In this document: piece after piece, positions 54,199 through 64,000 of the stretch
How the letters are laid out: the number at the start of each line of letters is the position of its first letter
Numbering within the stretch: position 1 is the first letter of the stretch
NCBI RefSeq assembly: GCF_008124765.1
Contig: NZ_VNHS01000001.1
Coordinates: 682,001-746,000, forward strand
From: Paenibacillus methanolicus
GTDB taxonomy: Bacteria; Bacillota; Bacilli; Paenibacillales; Paenibacillaceae
Reading direction: 5' to 3'
DNA: 64,000 nucleotides
Made by a program: the position numbers and the translations under genes
Notes under the pieces: generated by a model
What the model saw: only the letters and a program-made list of their open reading frames with translations
The model's database searches: none
Told to the model about the DNA's origin: nothing

Positions 54199-57100
54199 AT
54201 GCATGTTGTGTTAAAGGGTCAGAGCAGAAAATGGATGTCTATCCTGTTAGGTTTGGTTATGGCAGGAGGGCTCCTATTCGGAATCGGTCCACTTCCGGCG
54301 GAAGCGGCTGAGACTGAGGTTCAGGTTCAATTAAAAGACAGCCATGGCAATCCGCTTGCGGGAGCAACAGTTGATTATTATGATGCTGGATGGCATACAT
54401 TCGGAACGACAGATGCAGCAGGGATCGCCACCAAGCCGCTGCCGGAAAAATCGTACACCTTTCATGTCACCTATGAAGGAACGAGGCTCGACAAGGTGCA
54501 GCATACCGGTGATGATCCGGTCGTCGTATTTCAGACGGTCAATGTCACCTTACAGCTAAAGGATAGCCAAGGGAACCCGCTGAGCGGGGGAGAAGCGTCC
54601 TATTATGCGAGCGGATGGAAGACGTTCGGGACGATCGCTGATGGCGAGGTGAGCAAAGAGCTGCTTCCAGGTTCGTATACTTTCCACGCGGACTATGAAG
54701 GGACGAGAATGGATAAGCTCCAGGATACGGGCACCGATCCCGTCGTCGCATTCCAGACGGTGAATACCAAAGTGCAGCTAAAGGATAGCGAGGGGAACCC
54801 GCTGAGCGGCGGAACAGCGTCCTATTATGCCACAGGCTGGAGAACCTTCGGGGATATAATCGATGGCGAGGCGAGCAAAGAACTGCTCCCAGGTTCATAC
54901 ACCTTCCATGCCGACTACGAAGGAACCGGCAAAGATAAGCTCCAGGATACGGGCACCGATCCAGTTGTCGTATTCCAGACGGTCAATGCCAACGTACAGG
55001 CCAAAAACAATCGAGGCTATCCGCTAAGCGGCGGGGAGGTATCTTACTACGCAAGCGGATGGAAGACATTCGGCATGACCGTTAATGGTGAGGCGAGCAA
55101 GCAGCTGCTCCCCGGCTCCTATACTTTTGCGCTGAACTACGAGGGAACTAGAAGCGAGAAGCTCAGCGACATCGCGGCCAATCCTAACGTTGTTCTTCAG
55201 TTACACACCGAACCTGTCGTGGTAGCGCCTAAACAATCCAACCAGTATGATCCGATTCCGTTACCGCCTGCAGAACGCCCGCGTGTGCTGGTCAACAAGG
55301 AGATGCTTCCGGCGCTGAGAGAGCGATTGAAGCATAAGTCTTTCGAAGAAGAGTGGGCGAACATCAACACGAAGATACAGCGGAACGTGACCGGCATTTT
55401 TGCGCCAAGGCTTGAAACCGCATACACCAATATTGACCCGCGAGCGGTGGATGTCATGAAAGCCGGTGCGATTCGATATCTGATTCACGGTGATTTGGAA
55501 GCGGGTCAAAAAGCGGTCAATATTGCCGTGAATATGGCGAATACGGTGCAGTGGAACCCGGATCGAACGAATTCGACCACTGTTTTTAATGTTGGCCGTG
55601 AAATAGGAAACTTGATCTTCTTTGAATCCATTGCCTACGACTGGTGCTATGATCTGATGGATGAAACACAGAAATCCGCTATTCGTCAGGCGCTGGGGAC
55701 TTGGGTAAGCACTGGATTGGAGTACAACTATCCGCTGGACGAGAAGCAGAAGGTCATTATTGCCGGCCACGCCAATGGCGATGTGCATCATCAGTTTAAG
55801 CTTGCGATGGGTATCGCCCTCTATGATACGAATCCCGAGTATTACAATGACATCGCAGACTACCTCTTGAATGTGACGATGCCTGGCTTCAATGTATTGC
55901 TGGATGCGGAGATGCCGCTTGAAGGCACCGCATATGGAGACAATCGGCTGAAATATATCATGATGGGCAATCAGCTATGGAAGGCCATCGGCGTAGAGCC
56001 GCTCACCGAGAAAGTCGGCTTGGCGCTCGACAGGCAGATCTATACCCGTAGGCCGGACGGTCATATCATGACGGAAGGCGACGATTTCAACACCGAATTT
56101 CAATCGCCATGGAATCGATATGTATACGGCAATATCACAAACATGATTGCAGGCAGCATTTACAACAATCCGAGGGCGCAGTACGAATTTTTAAAGCAAA
56201 AAACGTACCAGGATCCTCTGTATTTCATGCTGTTCTTTAACCCGGACGCGCCATCGCAGTCTGTATACGACACGCCGCTGTCCAGATACTTTCCTTCGCC
56301 TTATGGCTCCATCGTGGCAAGAACAGGCTGGGATGAAGGCCCGGATTCCAATGCGGTCGTCGCCATCATGAACATTGGGGAGAGAACCCAGACCAATCAT
56401 CAGCATGTCGATCCTGGTGCATTCTCTATGTACTTTAAGGGTTATCTGGCGATCGACTCCGGGATGTATACAGGTGTAGATCCGGCAACCGGCAAGGCAA
56501 TGGAGTACAATAGCGTGCATGACTTGGGCTATCATAAGCAGACCATTGCGCATAACGTCGTGCAAATCGGAGATTCCAACAACCTTTATTTTGACCGGTA
56601 TCCCAAATCGGTTGAGCAGTGGATTGCCGAACCTGCTTACCAGCGAGGAAAGGTCATTTCCCACTCGATTGGGGAGGATGCGATGTATCCTGATTACTCT
56701 TACATTAAGGGTGAGCTTAGTCAGGCGTATGGCAAGACGAGAACCGACCATTATACGAGAAGCATGGCCTTCCTGAATTTCAAGGATGACGAGCATCCGG
56801 CTGCGATGCTTGTGTACGATAATATAAACACGCCGAATGCCAGCACCGAGAAAAAATGGCTGCTTCATACGATTAATCAGCCTGCAATTGAGGGCAGCAG
56901 ATATACGAGTGTTATGACCGAGCAAGGGTATAACGGCAAGCTGGTCACCGACACGCTGCTGCCGAAGAGTCATGATCTAGATGTCGAGCCCATCGGAGGC
57001 GTTAATCGTGAATTTGAGGTAGATGGCGTGAATAAAGCGATTCGGGCCACCAAGCCAACCAACATTGCCAGCCTGGAAGCGGGCAAATGGAGGATCGAGC

Positions 57101-58335
57101 TGTCGAATAAAGCTCCAGCCAACCAGACGCAGTTTTTGAATGTGATGCAGGTCATGGATGCTGCGAACGGTCCTGCGCCGCTGAATGTCACTTACTCCGA
57201 GACGGAGGATTATGCCGGCGCCCGGATTCATGATCGCGTTGTGTTTTTTGCCAAAGGATTTGAGCTGGTCAATCAGGAAGCCGAGTTCACGTTCACAGGG
57301 GAAGCGGACCAGACCTACAAGATACTGGTTGCCGATCTTGAGGAAGGGAATTGGACGGCAGTGAAGGAAGGCGAGACCGCCGCGGTGAAGTATCAGGTGG
57401 AAAAAGATGGCAATACCCTCTATTTTGTAGGGACACCTGGCACCTACACCTTGCAAAAAACGGATTCCAATGCGCTCCCGCTTGCCGGCAAGGTGCCTTC
57501 AGAACCAGTAGAGAGAACGATCCGAGCCAGGATCGATTCGAAAGGACAGGAATTTGACGTCCCTTCCGAGCTCATGAATGGCCATGTGATGATTCCGATG
57601 AAAGGCGCCTATGAAGCGCTTGGTTTACAGGTGGAATGGAATGATGCGACTAATACGGCATCGGTATCCGATGGGAAAACAAAGATTGAGCTGACAGCTG
57701 GCAGCAATACCGCTAACGTTAATGGTCAGCCTATGACTATGGACGCGCCGGCAACCGGCGAAAATCAACAGATGCTAATTCCGCTAACCTTTATTCAAGC
57801 AAGCTTGGGGTATCGTGTGACCTGGGATGGTGAGAATCTAGTCGCTGAAATTTCAACCTTGCCGAAGATAGAGAAGCTCCAATGGGAGAGAACAGCGCTT
57901 GCCCCGGTGACTCCGATCCCGATCTCAGCGTTAATAGAAAAGCCGTATCAGAGCTATTCGGCAACCATTAACCCGGATTTGGTTCCGAAGATGTTTGACA
58001 ATATCAAGTCCAACGACTCACGCTGGGCAGGTGATATCGGGGGCCATGTCATCTTTGATTTTGGCGAAACGATACAGCTCGAGCGACTTGACTTGGCGAT
58101 CTATAACGGTCATACGAGATCAACCAGGCTGATGTTATCCATATCTGATGATGGGGAGAACTGGACCCATGTGTACGGTGGAGACACCGTGGGAGACTCC
58201 AGCGATTTTATTCCCTTCAACTTCCCGTCCGTGACCGGCAGATATTTTAGAGTAGGAGTGTTCGGCTCTACGGACGCTGTCACGTACCCGGAATGGGTAT
58301 CGATCTCCGAGATGAAATTCTATGTGAAGCCATAG
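54199..58335 (+). CDS. Secreted heparinase II/III-like protein with four N-terminal repeats
   Basis: A 1378-residue exported protein. After the signal peptide ([24 protein letters not shown]) come four tandem units of 74 residues (54316-55203), each with LKD--GNPLSGG, YY--GW-TFG and PGSYTF--YEGT. The alpha/alpha toroid and heparinase II/III domain follow (about 55255-57200), with [23 protein letters not shown] and [12 protein letters not shown] as characteristic blocks. The C-terminus has a stalk-type copper amine oxidase N-like domain (about 57515-57860) and a F5/8C-like domain (57895-58330). Probable polysaccharide lyase on an acidic glycan. ATG 54199 fits the AAAGGG spacing; GTG 54148 after AGGAG is the alternative. 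Confidence 0.85.
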   Translation: MHVVLKGQSRKWMSILLGLVMAGGLLFGIGPLPAEAAETEVQVQLKDSHGNPLAGATVDYYDAGWHTFGTTDAAGIATKPLPEKSYTFHVTYEGTRLDKVQHTGDDPVVVFQTVNVTLQLKDSQGNPLSGGEASYYASGWKTFGTIADGEVSKELLPGSYTFHADYEGTRMDKLQDTGTDPVVAFQTVNTKVQLKDSEGNPLSGGTASYYATGWRTFGDIIDGEASKELLPGSYTFHADYEGTGKDKLQDTGTDPVVVFQTVNANVQAKNNRGYPLSGGEVSYYASGWKTFGMTVNGEASKQLLPGSYTFALNYEGTRSEKLSDIAANPNVVLQLHTEPVVVAPKQSNQYDPIPLPPAERPRVLVNKEMLPALRERLKHKSFEEEWANINTKIQRNVTGIFAPRLETAYTNIDPRAVDVMKAGAIRYLIHGDLEAGQKAVNIAVNMANTVQWNPDRTNSTTVFNVGREIGNLIFFESIAYDWCYDLMDETQKSAIRQALGTWVSTGLEYNYPLDEKQKVIIAGHANGDVHHQFKLAMGIALYDTNPEYYNDIADYLLNVTMPGFNVLLDAEMPLEGTAYGDNRLKYIMMGNQLWKAIGVEPLTEKVGLALDRQIYTRRPDGHIMTEGDDFNTEFQSPWNRYVYGNITNMIAGSIYNNPRAQYEFLKQKTYQDPLYFMLFFNPDAPSQSVYDTPLSRYFPSPYGSIVARTGWDEGPDSNAVVAIMNIGERTQTNHQHVDPGAFSMYFKGYLAIDSGMYTGVDPATGKAMEYNSVHDLGYHKQTIAHNVVQIGDSNNLYFDRYPKSVEQWIAEPAYQRGKVISHSIGEDAMYPDYSYIKGELSQAYGKTRTDHYTRSMAFLNFKDDEHPAAMLVYDNINTPNASTEKKWLLHTINQPAIEGSRYTSVMTEQGYNGKLVTDTLLPKSHDLDVEPIGGVNREFEVDGVNKAIRATKPTNIASLEAGKWRIELSNKAPANQTQFLNVMQVMDAANGPAPLNVTYSETEDYAGARIHDRVVFFAKGFELVNQEAEFTFTGEADQTYKILVADLEEGNWTAVKEGETAAVKYQVEKDGNTLYFVGTPGTYTLQKTDSNALPLAGKVPSEPVERTIRARIDSKGQEFDVPSELMNGHVMIPMKGAYEALGLQVEWNDATNTASVSDGKTKIELTAGSNTANVNGQPMTMDAPATGENQQMLIPLTFIQASLGYRVTWDGENLVAEISTLPKIEKLQWERTALAPVTPIPISALIEKPYQSYSATINPDLVPKMFDNIKSNDSRWAGDIGGHVIFDFGETIQLERLDLAIYNGHTRSTRLMLSISDDGENWTHVYGGDTVGDSSDFIPFNFPSVTGRYFRVGVFGSTDAVTYPEWVSISEMKFYVKP
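54316..55203 (+). repeat. Four tandem 222-bp repeats
   Basis: Units starting near 54316, 54538, 54760 and 54982 have an exact 222-base (74-residue) period. Units 2 and 3 are nearly identical at protein level ([22 protein letters not shown]); units 1 and 4 are more diverged. Likely Ig-like beta domains. Confidence 0.9.
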
Positions 58336-58434
58336 AATAGCCCGCTTTACCCGTTGGCGCAGATGATATCCAGCTGATTCAAAACGATAGGCGTCAGTCA
58401 GGCTTGCATGATCGAACATTTAGGAGGAGTGAAT

Positions 58435-60306
58435 GTGATCATCGTCCGTAAATGGAAAAGCATGAGCTTTAAGTCGACCAGTCTAGCCTTGCTTCTGTTG
58501 GTATTTGCGTTAGGCACGATTGTCGTGCCGCAGCCGAAGGTTGCTTCTGCCACAGGTACGACCTATTATTTCTCCACATCCGGAGACGATGCCAATAACG
58601 GTACGTCTCCATCCACGCCAAAGCAATCGATTTCGGCTGCGAACACGCTGCTATCAGCTGGACATTCGGTTCTTTTCAAACGCGGCGATGCTTGGTATAG
58701 AAACAGTGTGAACGGCGCCGGAACGAAAATTGGAGGCACCCTCCAAATAATCGGTGCATCAGGAACCAGCGCCGCCCCCATCGTGGTCGGAGCTTACGGC
58801 ATCGGAGCGAAGCCCATGATCTCGCTCACGTATTTACTTAGTAAAACAGGCTGGATATCCGATGGTACGAACCGATATAAGCATGCCATACCCGCGATTG
58901 GGATTGGCACGCTACGCTTGTTCGAAGATGGCGTATCCAAATTCAAGGTGAATACCAACGATACGAACGCGAACGAAACGGACGTCGACCAACCTTACGA
59001 ATGGTATGCGAATAACGGCTTTGTCTACGTCGGCTCAACGACTGGCGCGCCGCAACACGTCGAGCTGATCGGCAACGATATCCCTGTGTTAGTGAGAAAT
59101 GCAAATTATGTGACGATTCAGAATCTGGATATTAAAGGTGGAGTTGTCGACGTCGAAGCGCCAAGCTCCCATATCACGATCGACAATAATACGATCCGGC
59201 AGACATTTCAGAGCGGGATACGGGCTTATAATAGGGAGGCGTTGAATAATCCCAATCCTACCCCGCAGCAATGGGCTCAATACGTGTCCGACCTTACGAT
59301 AACGAACAATGTGATCGACAAGGTGTGGACGCAAGAAGAGAACCATACCAATCCGGACATCACCTATGGCGGCGAAGGCATCTTTCTCCTCGATGCGGTT
59401 GAAGGCGGACTCATCAGGGGAAATACCATTCTTAATTTTGGTCATGGCGGTATATCGTTGGAAACAAGCTTATGGCTGGGTACGAACCGGACACATGGCG
59501 TTCATCATGTCCTCGTCGAATTGAATGACGTTTCGTCAGGCAACTCCGACTACATGCATGGCTTTGGCGTGATCGGATTACCGGGTAAGACGACCAATAA
59601 TACTATTCGGCGCAACTATTTTCATGATTTCCAAGCGACGAGTCACGTTGGAGGAAGGGATAACTACATTTACAGCAATATTTTCGTCGGGGTCACTGAA
59701 ACCCCTAGGCAGACGAAGCAGCCTTTTGCAATGGATGTCGCGCCTTGGCCCGTGCGTGAAAAAGGCACTACAGCCGCACAGAACATAACCGTCGATCTGG
59801 AATCCCAAAACCTGTTTATTGTGAACAATACGATTCTCGATACCGATGGGTATGCGATTGAAGTGAGGGACTACAATAAAACGAAAGGCAACGTAACGAA
59901 TATTCAGATTGCTAATAATCTGATGGGGCAATACGCTGACGATTCGAGTTATCTGCCCGTAGGGTTGAATGTTTCCTCGGAGGTAACAGGGATGCTGACC
60001 GTGAATAATAACGCGTTCTGGGATTCCAGCACCACCGTCGCTCGCTACAAGACGCTTACCAACGCTGCAATAAACACACTGAATGCATGTGAAACAACGT
60101 ATTCGTTAGACACCTGCAATAATAACGCAACTGGCGATCCTCTTTTCGTTAACTATGCGAATCGAGACTTTCATTTGAGCGCCAATTCGCCATTTAAAGC
60201 TTCAGGATCGAATGCCTATCTTGCGGCGCTCGGCAGCGGCTTCGTCGATTACTATGGCAACCCATGGGATCCGACGAGCCCGAGCATCGGCGCGATTCAG
60301 TATTAA
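58435..60306 (+). CDS. Secreted right-handed parallel beta-helix protein
   Basis: A 623-residue exported protein. Signal peptide SLALLLLVFALGTIVVPQPKVASA precedes YYFSTSGDDANNGTSPSTP, the N-terminal cap of pectate-lyase-like DUF1565 or PbH1 proteins. PbH1-type rungs run from about 59080 to 60010 (VTIQNLDIKGG, SHITIDNNTIRQT, LTITNNVIDKV, GLIRGNTILNFG, NNTIRRNYFHDF, NLFIVNNTILD, NIQIANNLMG). The C-terminus FVDYYGNPWDPTSPSIGAIQY is conserved in the group. Likely polysaccharide lyase or glycosidase partner of the upstream heparinase-like protein. AGGAGG sets GTG 58435. Confidence 0.88.
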   Translation: MIIVRKWKSMSFKSTSLALLLLVFALGTIVVPQPKVASATGTTYYFSTSGDDANNGTSPSTPKQSISAANTLLSAGHSVLFKRGDAWYRNSVNGAGTKIGGTLQIIGASGTSAAPIVVGAYGIGAKPMISLTYLLSKTGWISDGTNRYKHAIPAIGIGTLRLFEDGVSKFKVNTNDTNANETDVDQPYEWYANNGFVYVGSTTGAPQHVELIGNDIPVLVRNANYVTIQNLDIKGGVVDVEAPSSHITIDNNTIRQTFQSGIRAYNREALNNPNPTPQQWAQYVSDLTITNNVIDKVWTQEENHTNPDITYGGEGIFLLDAVEGGLIRGNTILNFGHGGISLETSLWLGTNRTHGVHHVLVELNDVSSGNSDYMHGFGVIGLPGKTTNNTIRRNYFHDFQATSHVGGRDNYIYSNIFVGVTETPRQTKQPFAMDVAPWPVREKGTTAAQNITVDLESQNLFIVNNTILDTDGYAIEVRDYNKTKGNVTNIQIANNLMGQYADDSSYLPVGLNVSSEVTGMLTVNNNAFWDSSTTVARYKTLTNAAINTLNACETTYSLDTCNNNATGDPLFVNYANRDFHLSANSPFKASGSNAYLAALGSGFVDYYGNPWDPTSPSIGAIQY

Positions 60307-60349
60307 GCAGCGCTACCCGCAAAATAGAGTGTATCATTGAAGACGGCAT

Positions 60350-60393
60350 AAACACGCCAGTAGCTGAAACCCCGGCTACAGGCGTGTTTTCTT
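60350..60393 (+). terminator. Terminator after the beta-helix gene
   Basis: AAACACGCC (60350-60358) pairs with GGCGTGTTT (60381-60389), with inner TAGC/GCTA pairing, followed by TCTT. Confidence 0.75.
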
Positions 60394-60564
60394 GCTATCA
60401 GGTTGATATTACGATAGCTTCTGCTCGGAAGAGAACATCTTTCTCATGTCTGGTGAGTCTATTTATTCGGATTGAGGCGATCCGCTTCATAGATTCAGGT
60501 CACATGAACGCCTGGTGCGACGGCGAACAGATTCAGGTGAAAGCGGGGAGATAGGATACTAAGT

Positions 60565-61116
60565 TCACCATAGCTGCAGCCGTGCTTCCAGTATCTTAGT
60601 CATCTGTTCGACCATCTCTTCTGGCGTATACGGCATGGATTCGACGATCCACCACTCAATCAACCCCGTAACGGAAATGGATAAGAATTGCGCCATCACA
60701 TCTCGATGGATACCCGTTTCCAGATTCATGTAGTTCACAACCACGGTAATATTTCCCTGAATGAACTGTGTCATACGATGTCTGAAAGTTGGAATGCCTT
60801 TGTTGGTCATCAACACGCGGTAGATCGATGCATGCTCCTTCAGATACGTGAACGCACGAATCAGAAGCTCCCGGGATAGTTCAGTGGCTGCTCCTTCCTC
60901 CTGTAAACAGCTGTCGACAAGCATCATCAGATACGTCTCCACGCTCTGTTCCAGCAGGTCATATTTGTCTGTGAAATGCAAATAGACCGTTCCGCGGTTG
61001 ACATTGGCCCGATCCGCAATCCCTTGAATGGTGATCTTCTCAAAATCCTGCTCCTCCAACAACCCGATGAACGCTTGCATAATCATTTGTCTTGATCGCT
61101 CGATGCGTCGATCCAT
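60565..61116 (-). CDS. TetR-family transcriptional regulator
   Basis: A 183-residue repressor. The N-terminal helix-turn-helix (residues about 9-52, with FEKITIQGIADRANVNRGTVYLHFTDKYDLL) is followed by a helical TetR_C_7-like effector domain. GAGGGGGAAAAC places the start at ATG 61116. It is divergent from the PanE-like gene with two adjacent 18-bp palindromic units between them, its probable operators. Confidence 0.9.
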   Translation of the reverse strand: MDRRIERSRQMIMQAFIGLLEEQDFEKITIQGIADRANVNRGTVYLHFTDKYDLLEQSVETYLMMLVDSCLQEEGAATELSRELLIRAFTYLKEHASIYRVLMTNKGIPTFRHRMTQFIQGNITVVVNYMNLETGIHRDVMAQFLSISVTGLIEWWIVESMPYTPEEMVEQMTKILEARLQLW

Positions 61117-61234
61117 GTTTTCCCCCTCTTTCTTGAACATATCCAGCTTTCGTTGTTCATTTCTCAACAAAAGCAGTTACGATTAGCCATTGCGCTTGCT
61201 TTAGTTCCAATGTTACCTTGATTGTAGTGCACAG

Positions 61235-61270
61235 GTGTTATATATTCAACATCTGTTATATATTAAACAT
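61235..61270. promoter_or_regulatory. Duplicated operator of the TetR regulator
   Basis: GTGTTATATATTCAACAT (61235-61252) is followed directly by CTGTTATATATTAAACAT (61253-61270). Each unit is itself a near-palindrome (TGTT...AACA), and a third partial unit (CCGTTAATC) follows. The spacing and position between the divergent genes suggest cooperative TetR dimers controlling both. Confidence 0.7.
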
Positions 61271-61298
61271 CCGTTAATCGTATGTGGAGGGGACTATA

Positions 61299-62222
61299 TT
61301 GAACATACTTGTGTACGGAGCAGGTGTGCAGGGAAGCTATTTAGCGCACGTCCTAGTACGGGGCGGTCATGATGTGACCGTGTTGGCAAGAGGGAAGCGA
61401 GCGGAGGAACTGGAAGAGAAGGGAGTGGTCATCCGGCATTACGTTCAGCGCAAGACAACCTTCGATCCGGTTCGTGTGGTTCGTACGCTTGAGCCGGGTG
61501 ACTTGTATGACTTGATCTTCGTCATGATGAAATATTCGGACTTTGGGGCTGTGCTGCCGATCCTCGCGAACAACGATAGCCGCAATATTATACTGGTTGG
61601 CAACAATATGGATACCTATGCTATGCAGGAATATTTGAAGGCTGGGCGTTCACCCAAGCAGGTCGCATTTGGATTCCAGACTACCGCTGGCACTCGTGCC
61701 GATGGGCAAGTCATTTGCATCCGTGGCGGCCATGGGCAGATGGTCATCGGGGGATTGAACGGCCCCATTCCGTTCCGCTCCCTGCTGGAGCAGGCATTCA
61801 AGCGAACCAAGTACAAGCTCAACTATCATGATCTGATCGATGCCTGGCTAAAAAATCACATGGTGTTAGTCGTGCCCATGAACATGGTCATTCTGTTCCA
61901 TGGTTTCCAAATGAAACAGGTTGTTCGTGACGACAAGAGGTTTCGTCAGTTGGTGGCGGCGATGGGGGAGGGCTTTCAGGTACTGGATTCATTGGGTTAC
62001 CCGCTGACCCCGGTGGGGCAAGCATCTTGGATTATCAGGTATCCACGCTTAGTTCGCTGGGTCCTAAAGCTTTTCTTCTTGCTCCCGATTAGTCGGTTGA
62101 TTGATGGGACGGATGCGGAGCTTAATGCGTTGAATTACACATTTGCCGAGTTAAGGACCAGGTCGGATGTGCCTACGCCGAACTGGGATGCTTTGGAGGC
62201 GGAGCGGAATATCCAATCGTAG
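61299..62222 (+). CDS. Ketopantoate reductase-like (ApbA/PanE family) protein
   Basis: A 307-residue NADP-dependent reductase. The N-terminal Rossmann fold is ILVYGAGVQGSYLAHVL; the catalytic Lys is in WLKNHMVLVVPMN, and a conserved Asn/Ser region follows. Relatives that are not true PanE enzymes act on various 2-keto acids or form part of regulated detoxification pairs; the TetR context favours that. GGAGGGG decides TTG 61299 over GTG 61284. Confidence 0.85.
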   Translation: MNILVYGAGVQGSYLAHVLVRGGHDVTVLARGKRAEELEEKGVVIRHYVQRKTTFDPVRVVRTLEPGDLYDLIFVMMKYSDFGAVLPILANNDSRNIILVGNNMDTYAMQEYLKAGRSPKQVAFGFQTTAGTRADGQVICIRGGHGQMVIGGLNGPIPFRSLLEQAFKRTKYKLNYHDLIDAWLKNHMVLVVPMNMVILFHGFQMKQVVRDDKRFRQLVAAMGEGFQVLDSLGYPLTPVGQASWIIRYPRLVRWVLKLFFLLPISRLIDGTDAELNALNYTFAELRTRSDVPTPNWDALEAERNIQS

Positions 62223-62591
62223 TCCGTAAGAGAGAGATCGTCCTGAACCAAATAAAGCCCGTAGTACACTCACTCCGGCAACAGGGCATCCAGATATTCC
62301 ATTGCAATCATCCTCAGATCCCGACATAGGGATAATGTGTGTAATGACTCTTGGATGAACTTGCAAGGCGATGTCTACGACCAGATCAGGATACCAGTTG
62401 AAGTTGAACCACAACAAGGAGATCTTCTTATTTATTCTAGGGAACAATTCAACCGTCTGCGCTTGATTTCAACTAGGAAGGACTCATTATTAGAATACGG
62501 TAATCGCCCGTCGCTCTTTTGGCCACCGTCATAAACAACGCTTGTGTACCAAATAGCATACCGATATGGTTGAGGGAAATACAAAATCACC
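62223..62591. other. Intergenic region after the PanE-like gene
   Basis: About 370 bases without a supportable gene, terminator or repeat. Small frames here lack ribosome binding sites and family similarity. Confidence 0.5.
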
Positions 62592-62948
62592 ATGTTCGAT
62601 AGGGACAAAGTTGCCCAGATTCATACGGTTTATGGCTTATTTCTAGTCGGGACAATCTGGATTTTCATCCTGACCTACCGCTCTTTCTGGATCTATATGG
62701 CAGCCAACGCAGCGATTGATTTCATATATGCCTTTGGACTGCGTCTATTGTGGAAGAAGCTTGGCATAACCTCGGGTGGTAATTTACCCTCATGGGCCAG
62801 CTATCCGATGATGCTCGGAATCGCGGTTTTGCTTTTTGGCTACCAGTATTGGCAGGAGTGGGTATGGTCCAATCCTCAAACGAAGAGGAAAGTAAGAATC
62901 ACTTGGTTCAATCCTTCATTTTTCAAGCGGCGATCCGGAACCAGATAA
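62592..62948 (+). CDS. Small membrane protein of unknown function
   Basis: A 118-residue protein with three hydrophobic segments (about residues 14-30, 34-52 and 70-84) and a basic C-terminus KTKRKVRITWFNPSFFKRRSG-like. There is no clear ribosome binding site before ATG 62592, so the annotated N-terminus could be truncated. No family recognised. A terminator (62980-63010) follows. Confidence 0.5.
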   Translation: MFDRDKVAQIHTVYGLFLVGTIWIFILTYRSFWIYMAANAAIDFIYAFGLRLLWKKLGITSGGNLPSWASYPMMLGIAVLLFGYQYWQEWVWSNPQTKRKVRITWFNPSFFKRRSGTR

Positions 62949-62979
62949 GCGGGGAACGTCGGCTGAATCAAGTTTCTCT

Positions 62980-63010
62980 GCAGCTGATCTTACGATTAGC
63001 TGCTTTTTTT
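62980..63010 (+). terminator. Rho-independent terminator after the small membrane protein
   Basis: GCAGCT (62980-62985) pairs with AGCTGC (62998-63003), with additional inner pairing, followed by seven T. Confidence 0.75.
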
Positions 63011-63048
63011 CATTGAAGTTAAAGGCGGGCAAAGATCAGGTTGACTCC

Positions 63049-63082
63049 AAACCGCTTGCCCGGTCAGTCGGGCAAGCGGTTT
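63049..63082. terminator. Strong hairpin before the last gene
   Basis: AAACCGCTTGCCC pairs perfectly with GGGCAAGCGGTTT around an 8-base loop, followed by GTTAAAT. Probably a second terminator insulating the 63193 gene. Confidence 0.7.
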
Positions 63083-63192
63083 GTTAAATGTTTCCAACCC
63101 ATTAAAATGGAAGGAAATGCAGCTGGTGCGGGACTTTGGTTCTGTTATAATAGGTGGGGTTGGAAGGATAACTAATATTGGAGGCCTACATT

Positions 63193-64000
63193 TTGAAACG
63201 GTTTTTACTCATCTTGATGCTAGCAGCGGGCATGCTTGGTTTCACGTCCCCAGTATGGGCGGATGCCATTTCGATTCATGGGGTTAGCGTGGGCAGCGTT
63301 TCGGGGAAGGAATCCACGCGGATTCTGCATGTCGACGAGGATGGGACGGTCTATTACCGAGCTTACGGGAACAAAAAGATTTATTACGGCGCCGTCCGTA
63401 ACCAAAAGAAGCTTTGGGAATTTGCAAATAATGAAGGGATTCCGCTTCATGCCGAAGAGTTCAGTGGCGACCGAGTCTATTTTTACGGAATTCGCGATCA
63501 AAAACTTAAAGTCATTATCTACGATAAAACGGGCAAACGTTATGAAGCCGTAGCCCCCGGAACTTATAATTTAACCGAATATTACGGCGACCAAGTGCTT
63601 GCCGACGGCACATATTATTTGCGCGCCATGCAGGGAAGCGCGGAAGTTCTGCTCGCATTCGATGCGAAAGCTAAGTTTCTGTGGAAGCGAGATTTCTCCT
63701 CGGTCGTCTCGACGATACAACAGGATAATAGTCTCTACGTCTTAGATAAGAAATATGGCTTGTTTAAACTTAGAACGGACGGAAAAGCGAAGTGGAAGAC
63801 GCCGCTGAAAGCCAGCTCGGACAGTTGGATAAGTCTAGAGAAGGATGTCTTGTACATCCATGATTCCGGATACGAACCGGGCCGGGCAATGTTGAGCGCA
63901 TATAGCACTGATGGCGCATTTCTATGGATGAAGCCGGTTGCGAAGCTCATGGATACCTTTATGATTGCTCACGGCAATGCCTACCACTATGTGGATGTTG
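63193..64000 (+). CDS. Secreted PQQ-repeat-like protein (3' end missing)
   Basis: Open to the end of the window (269 codons visible). The signal peptide (KRFLLILMLAAGMLGFTSPVWA) is followed by beta-propeller-like blades; LYVLDKKYGLFKLRTDGKAKWKTPLK and LSAYSTDGAFLWMKPV show the PQQ-like pattern. TTG 63193 follows GGAGGCC, and TATAAT at 63146-63151 is a candidate -10. Probably a cell-envelope protein of unknown role. Confidence 0.7.
   Translation, partial: MKRFLLILMLAAGMLGFTSPVWADAISIHGVSVGSVSGKESTRILHVDEDGTVYYRAYGNKKIYYGAVRNQKKLWEFANNEGIPLHAEEFSGDRVYFYGIRDQKLKVIIYDKTGKRYEAVAPGTYNLTEYYGDQVLADGTYYLRAMQGSAEVLLAFDAKAKFLWKRDFSSVVSTIQQDNSLYVLDKKYGLFKLRTDGKAKWKTPLKASSDSWISLEKDVLYIHDSGYEPGRAMLSAYSTDGAFLWMKPVAKLMDTFMIAHGNAYHYVDV

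Noticed and set aside
54316..55203. CRISPR-like array
   Set aside because: The 222-base units are a coding repeat in frame within a secreted protein, without spacers.

Overview
The window looks like a chromosomal piece of a Paenibacillaceae bacterium (Paenibacillus, Cohnella or a close relative). The pointers are strong GGAGG-type ribosome binding sites, frequent TTG and GTG starts, moderate GC, CcpA-type cre sites, several Gfo/Idh/MocA oxidoreductases, and two LplABC/YtcQ-type sugar importers (solute-binding lipoprotein plus two permeases, no ATPase) paired with YesM/YesN-type or AraC-type regulators. No rRNA, tRNA or CRISPR array was seen. The genus is inferred from gene style, not from a marker gene.

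Layout. 1-3.6 kb: 3' part of a secreted multidomain glycosidase (GH20, discoidin-like, CBM6-like, GH29-like, discoidin-like). 3.8-7.3 kb: TetR regulator with palindromic operators, then two short-chain dehydrogenases and an MDR oxidoreductase. 7.3-8.0 kb: gene-poor scar. 8.0-12.9 kb: a complete fructoselysine operon of enterobacterial frl type (frlC, frlA, frlB, frlD, frlR) behind a good promoter with a cre site. 12.9-14.3 kb: tyrosine-recombinase remnant and a frameshifted stalk-domain protein. 14.6-17.1 kb: DUF2262-like protein, AraC regulator, PhyH-family dioxygenase. 17.2-34.6 kb: a glycan-use region with a two-component system, ABC importer, four Gfo/Idh/MocA proteins, a 1527-residue secreted clan GH-A hydrolase, and nagB- and nagA-like genes. 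Two promoters here share the same architecture (an element of 24/26 identical positions, -10 and cre at the same offsets).

34.8-38.9 kb, minus strand: a secreted four-repeat protein and a compact locus encoding two six-cysteine peptides of 41 and 39 residues, a MauE/DoxX-like membrane protein, a membrane-anchored thioredoxin-like protein with CPIC, and an ABC exporter without a peptidase domain. Neither peptide gene was in the supplied ORF list. This is the best candidate for a poorly described system: a leaderless disulfide-rich peptide with its own oxidation and export machinery.

39.0-43.5 kb: AraC/GyrI-like regulator, then an island with an internally deleted aminoglycoside-phosphotransferase-like gene, a cupin protein, a lipoprotein, an HxlR regulator beside a truncated quinone oxidoreductase, and copies of a GACAAGAAC-type repeat resembling transposon ends. 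43.8-49.6 kb: second ABC importer and a convergent membrane-spanning AraC-type regulator. 49.9-54.1 kb: operon of NSAR/OSBS-like racemase, nitrilase-family amidohydrolase, GNAT protein and M20 hydrolase, matching the known D- to L-amino acid N-succinylation route. 54.2-60.3 kb: secreted heparinase II/III-like protein with four 74-residue repeats and a parallel beta-helix protein. 60.5-64 kb: TetR/ketopantoate-reductase-like divergent pair with a duplicated operator, a small membrane protein, and the start of a secreted PQQ-repeat-like protein cut by the window end.

Together the genes describe a saprophyte that secretes large modular enzymes, imports oligosaccharides, and uses Amadori compounds and D-amino acids. 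Broken genes lie mostly in the scars at 7.3-8, 12.9-14.3 and 40-43 kb.
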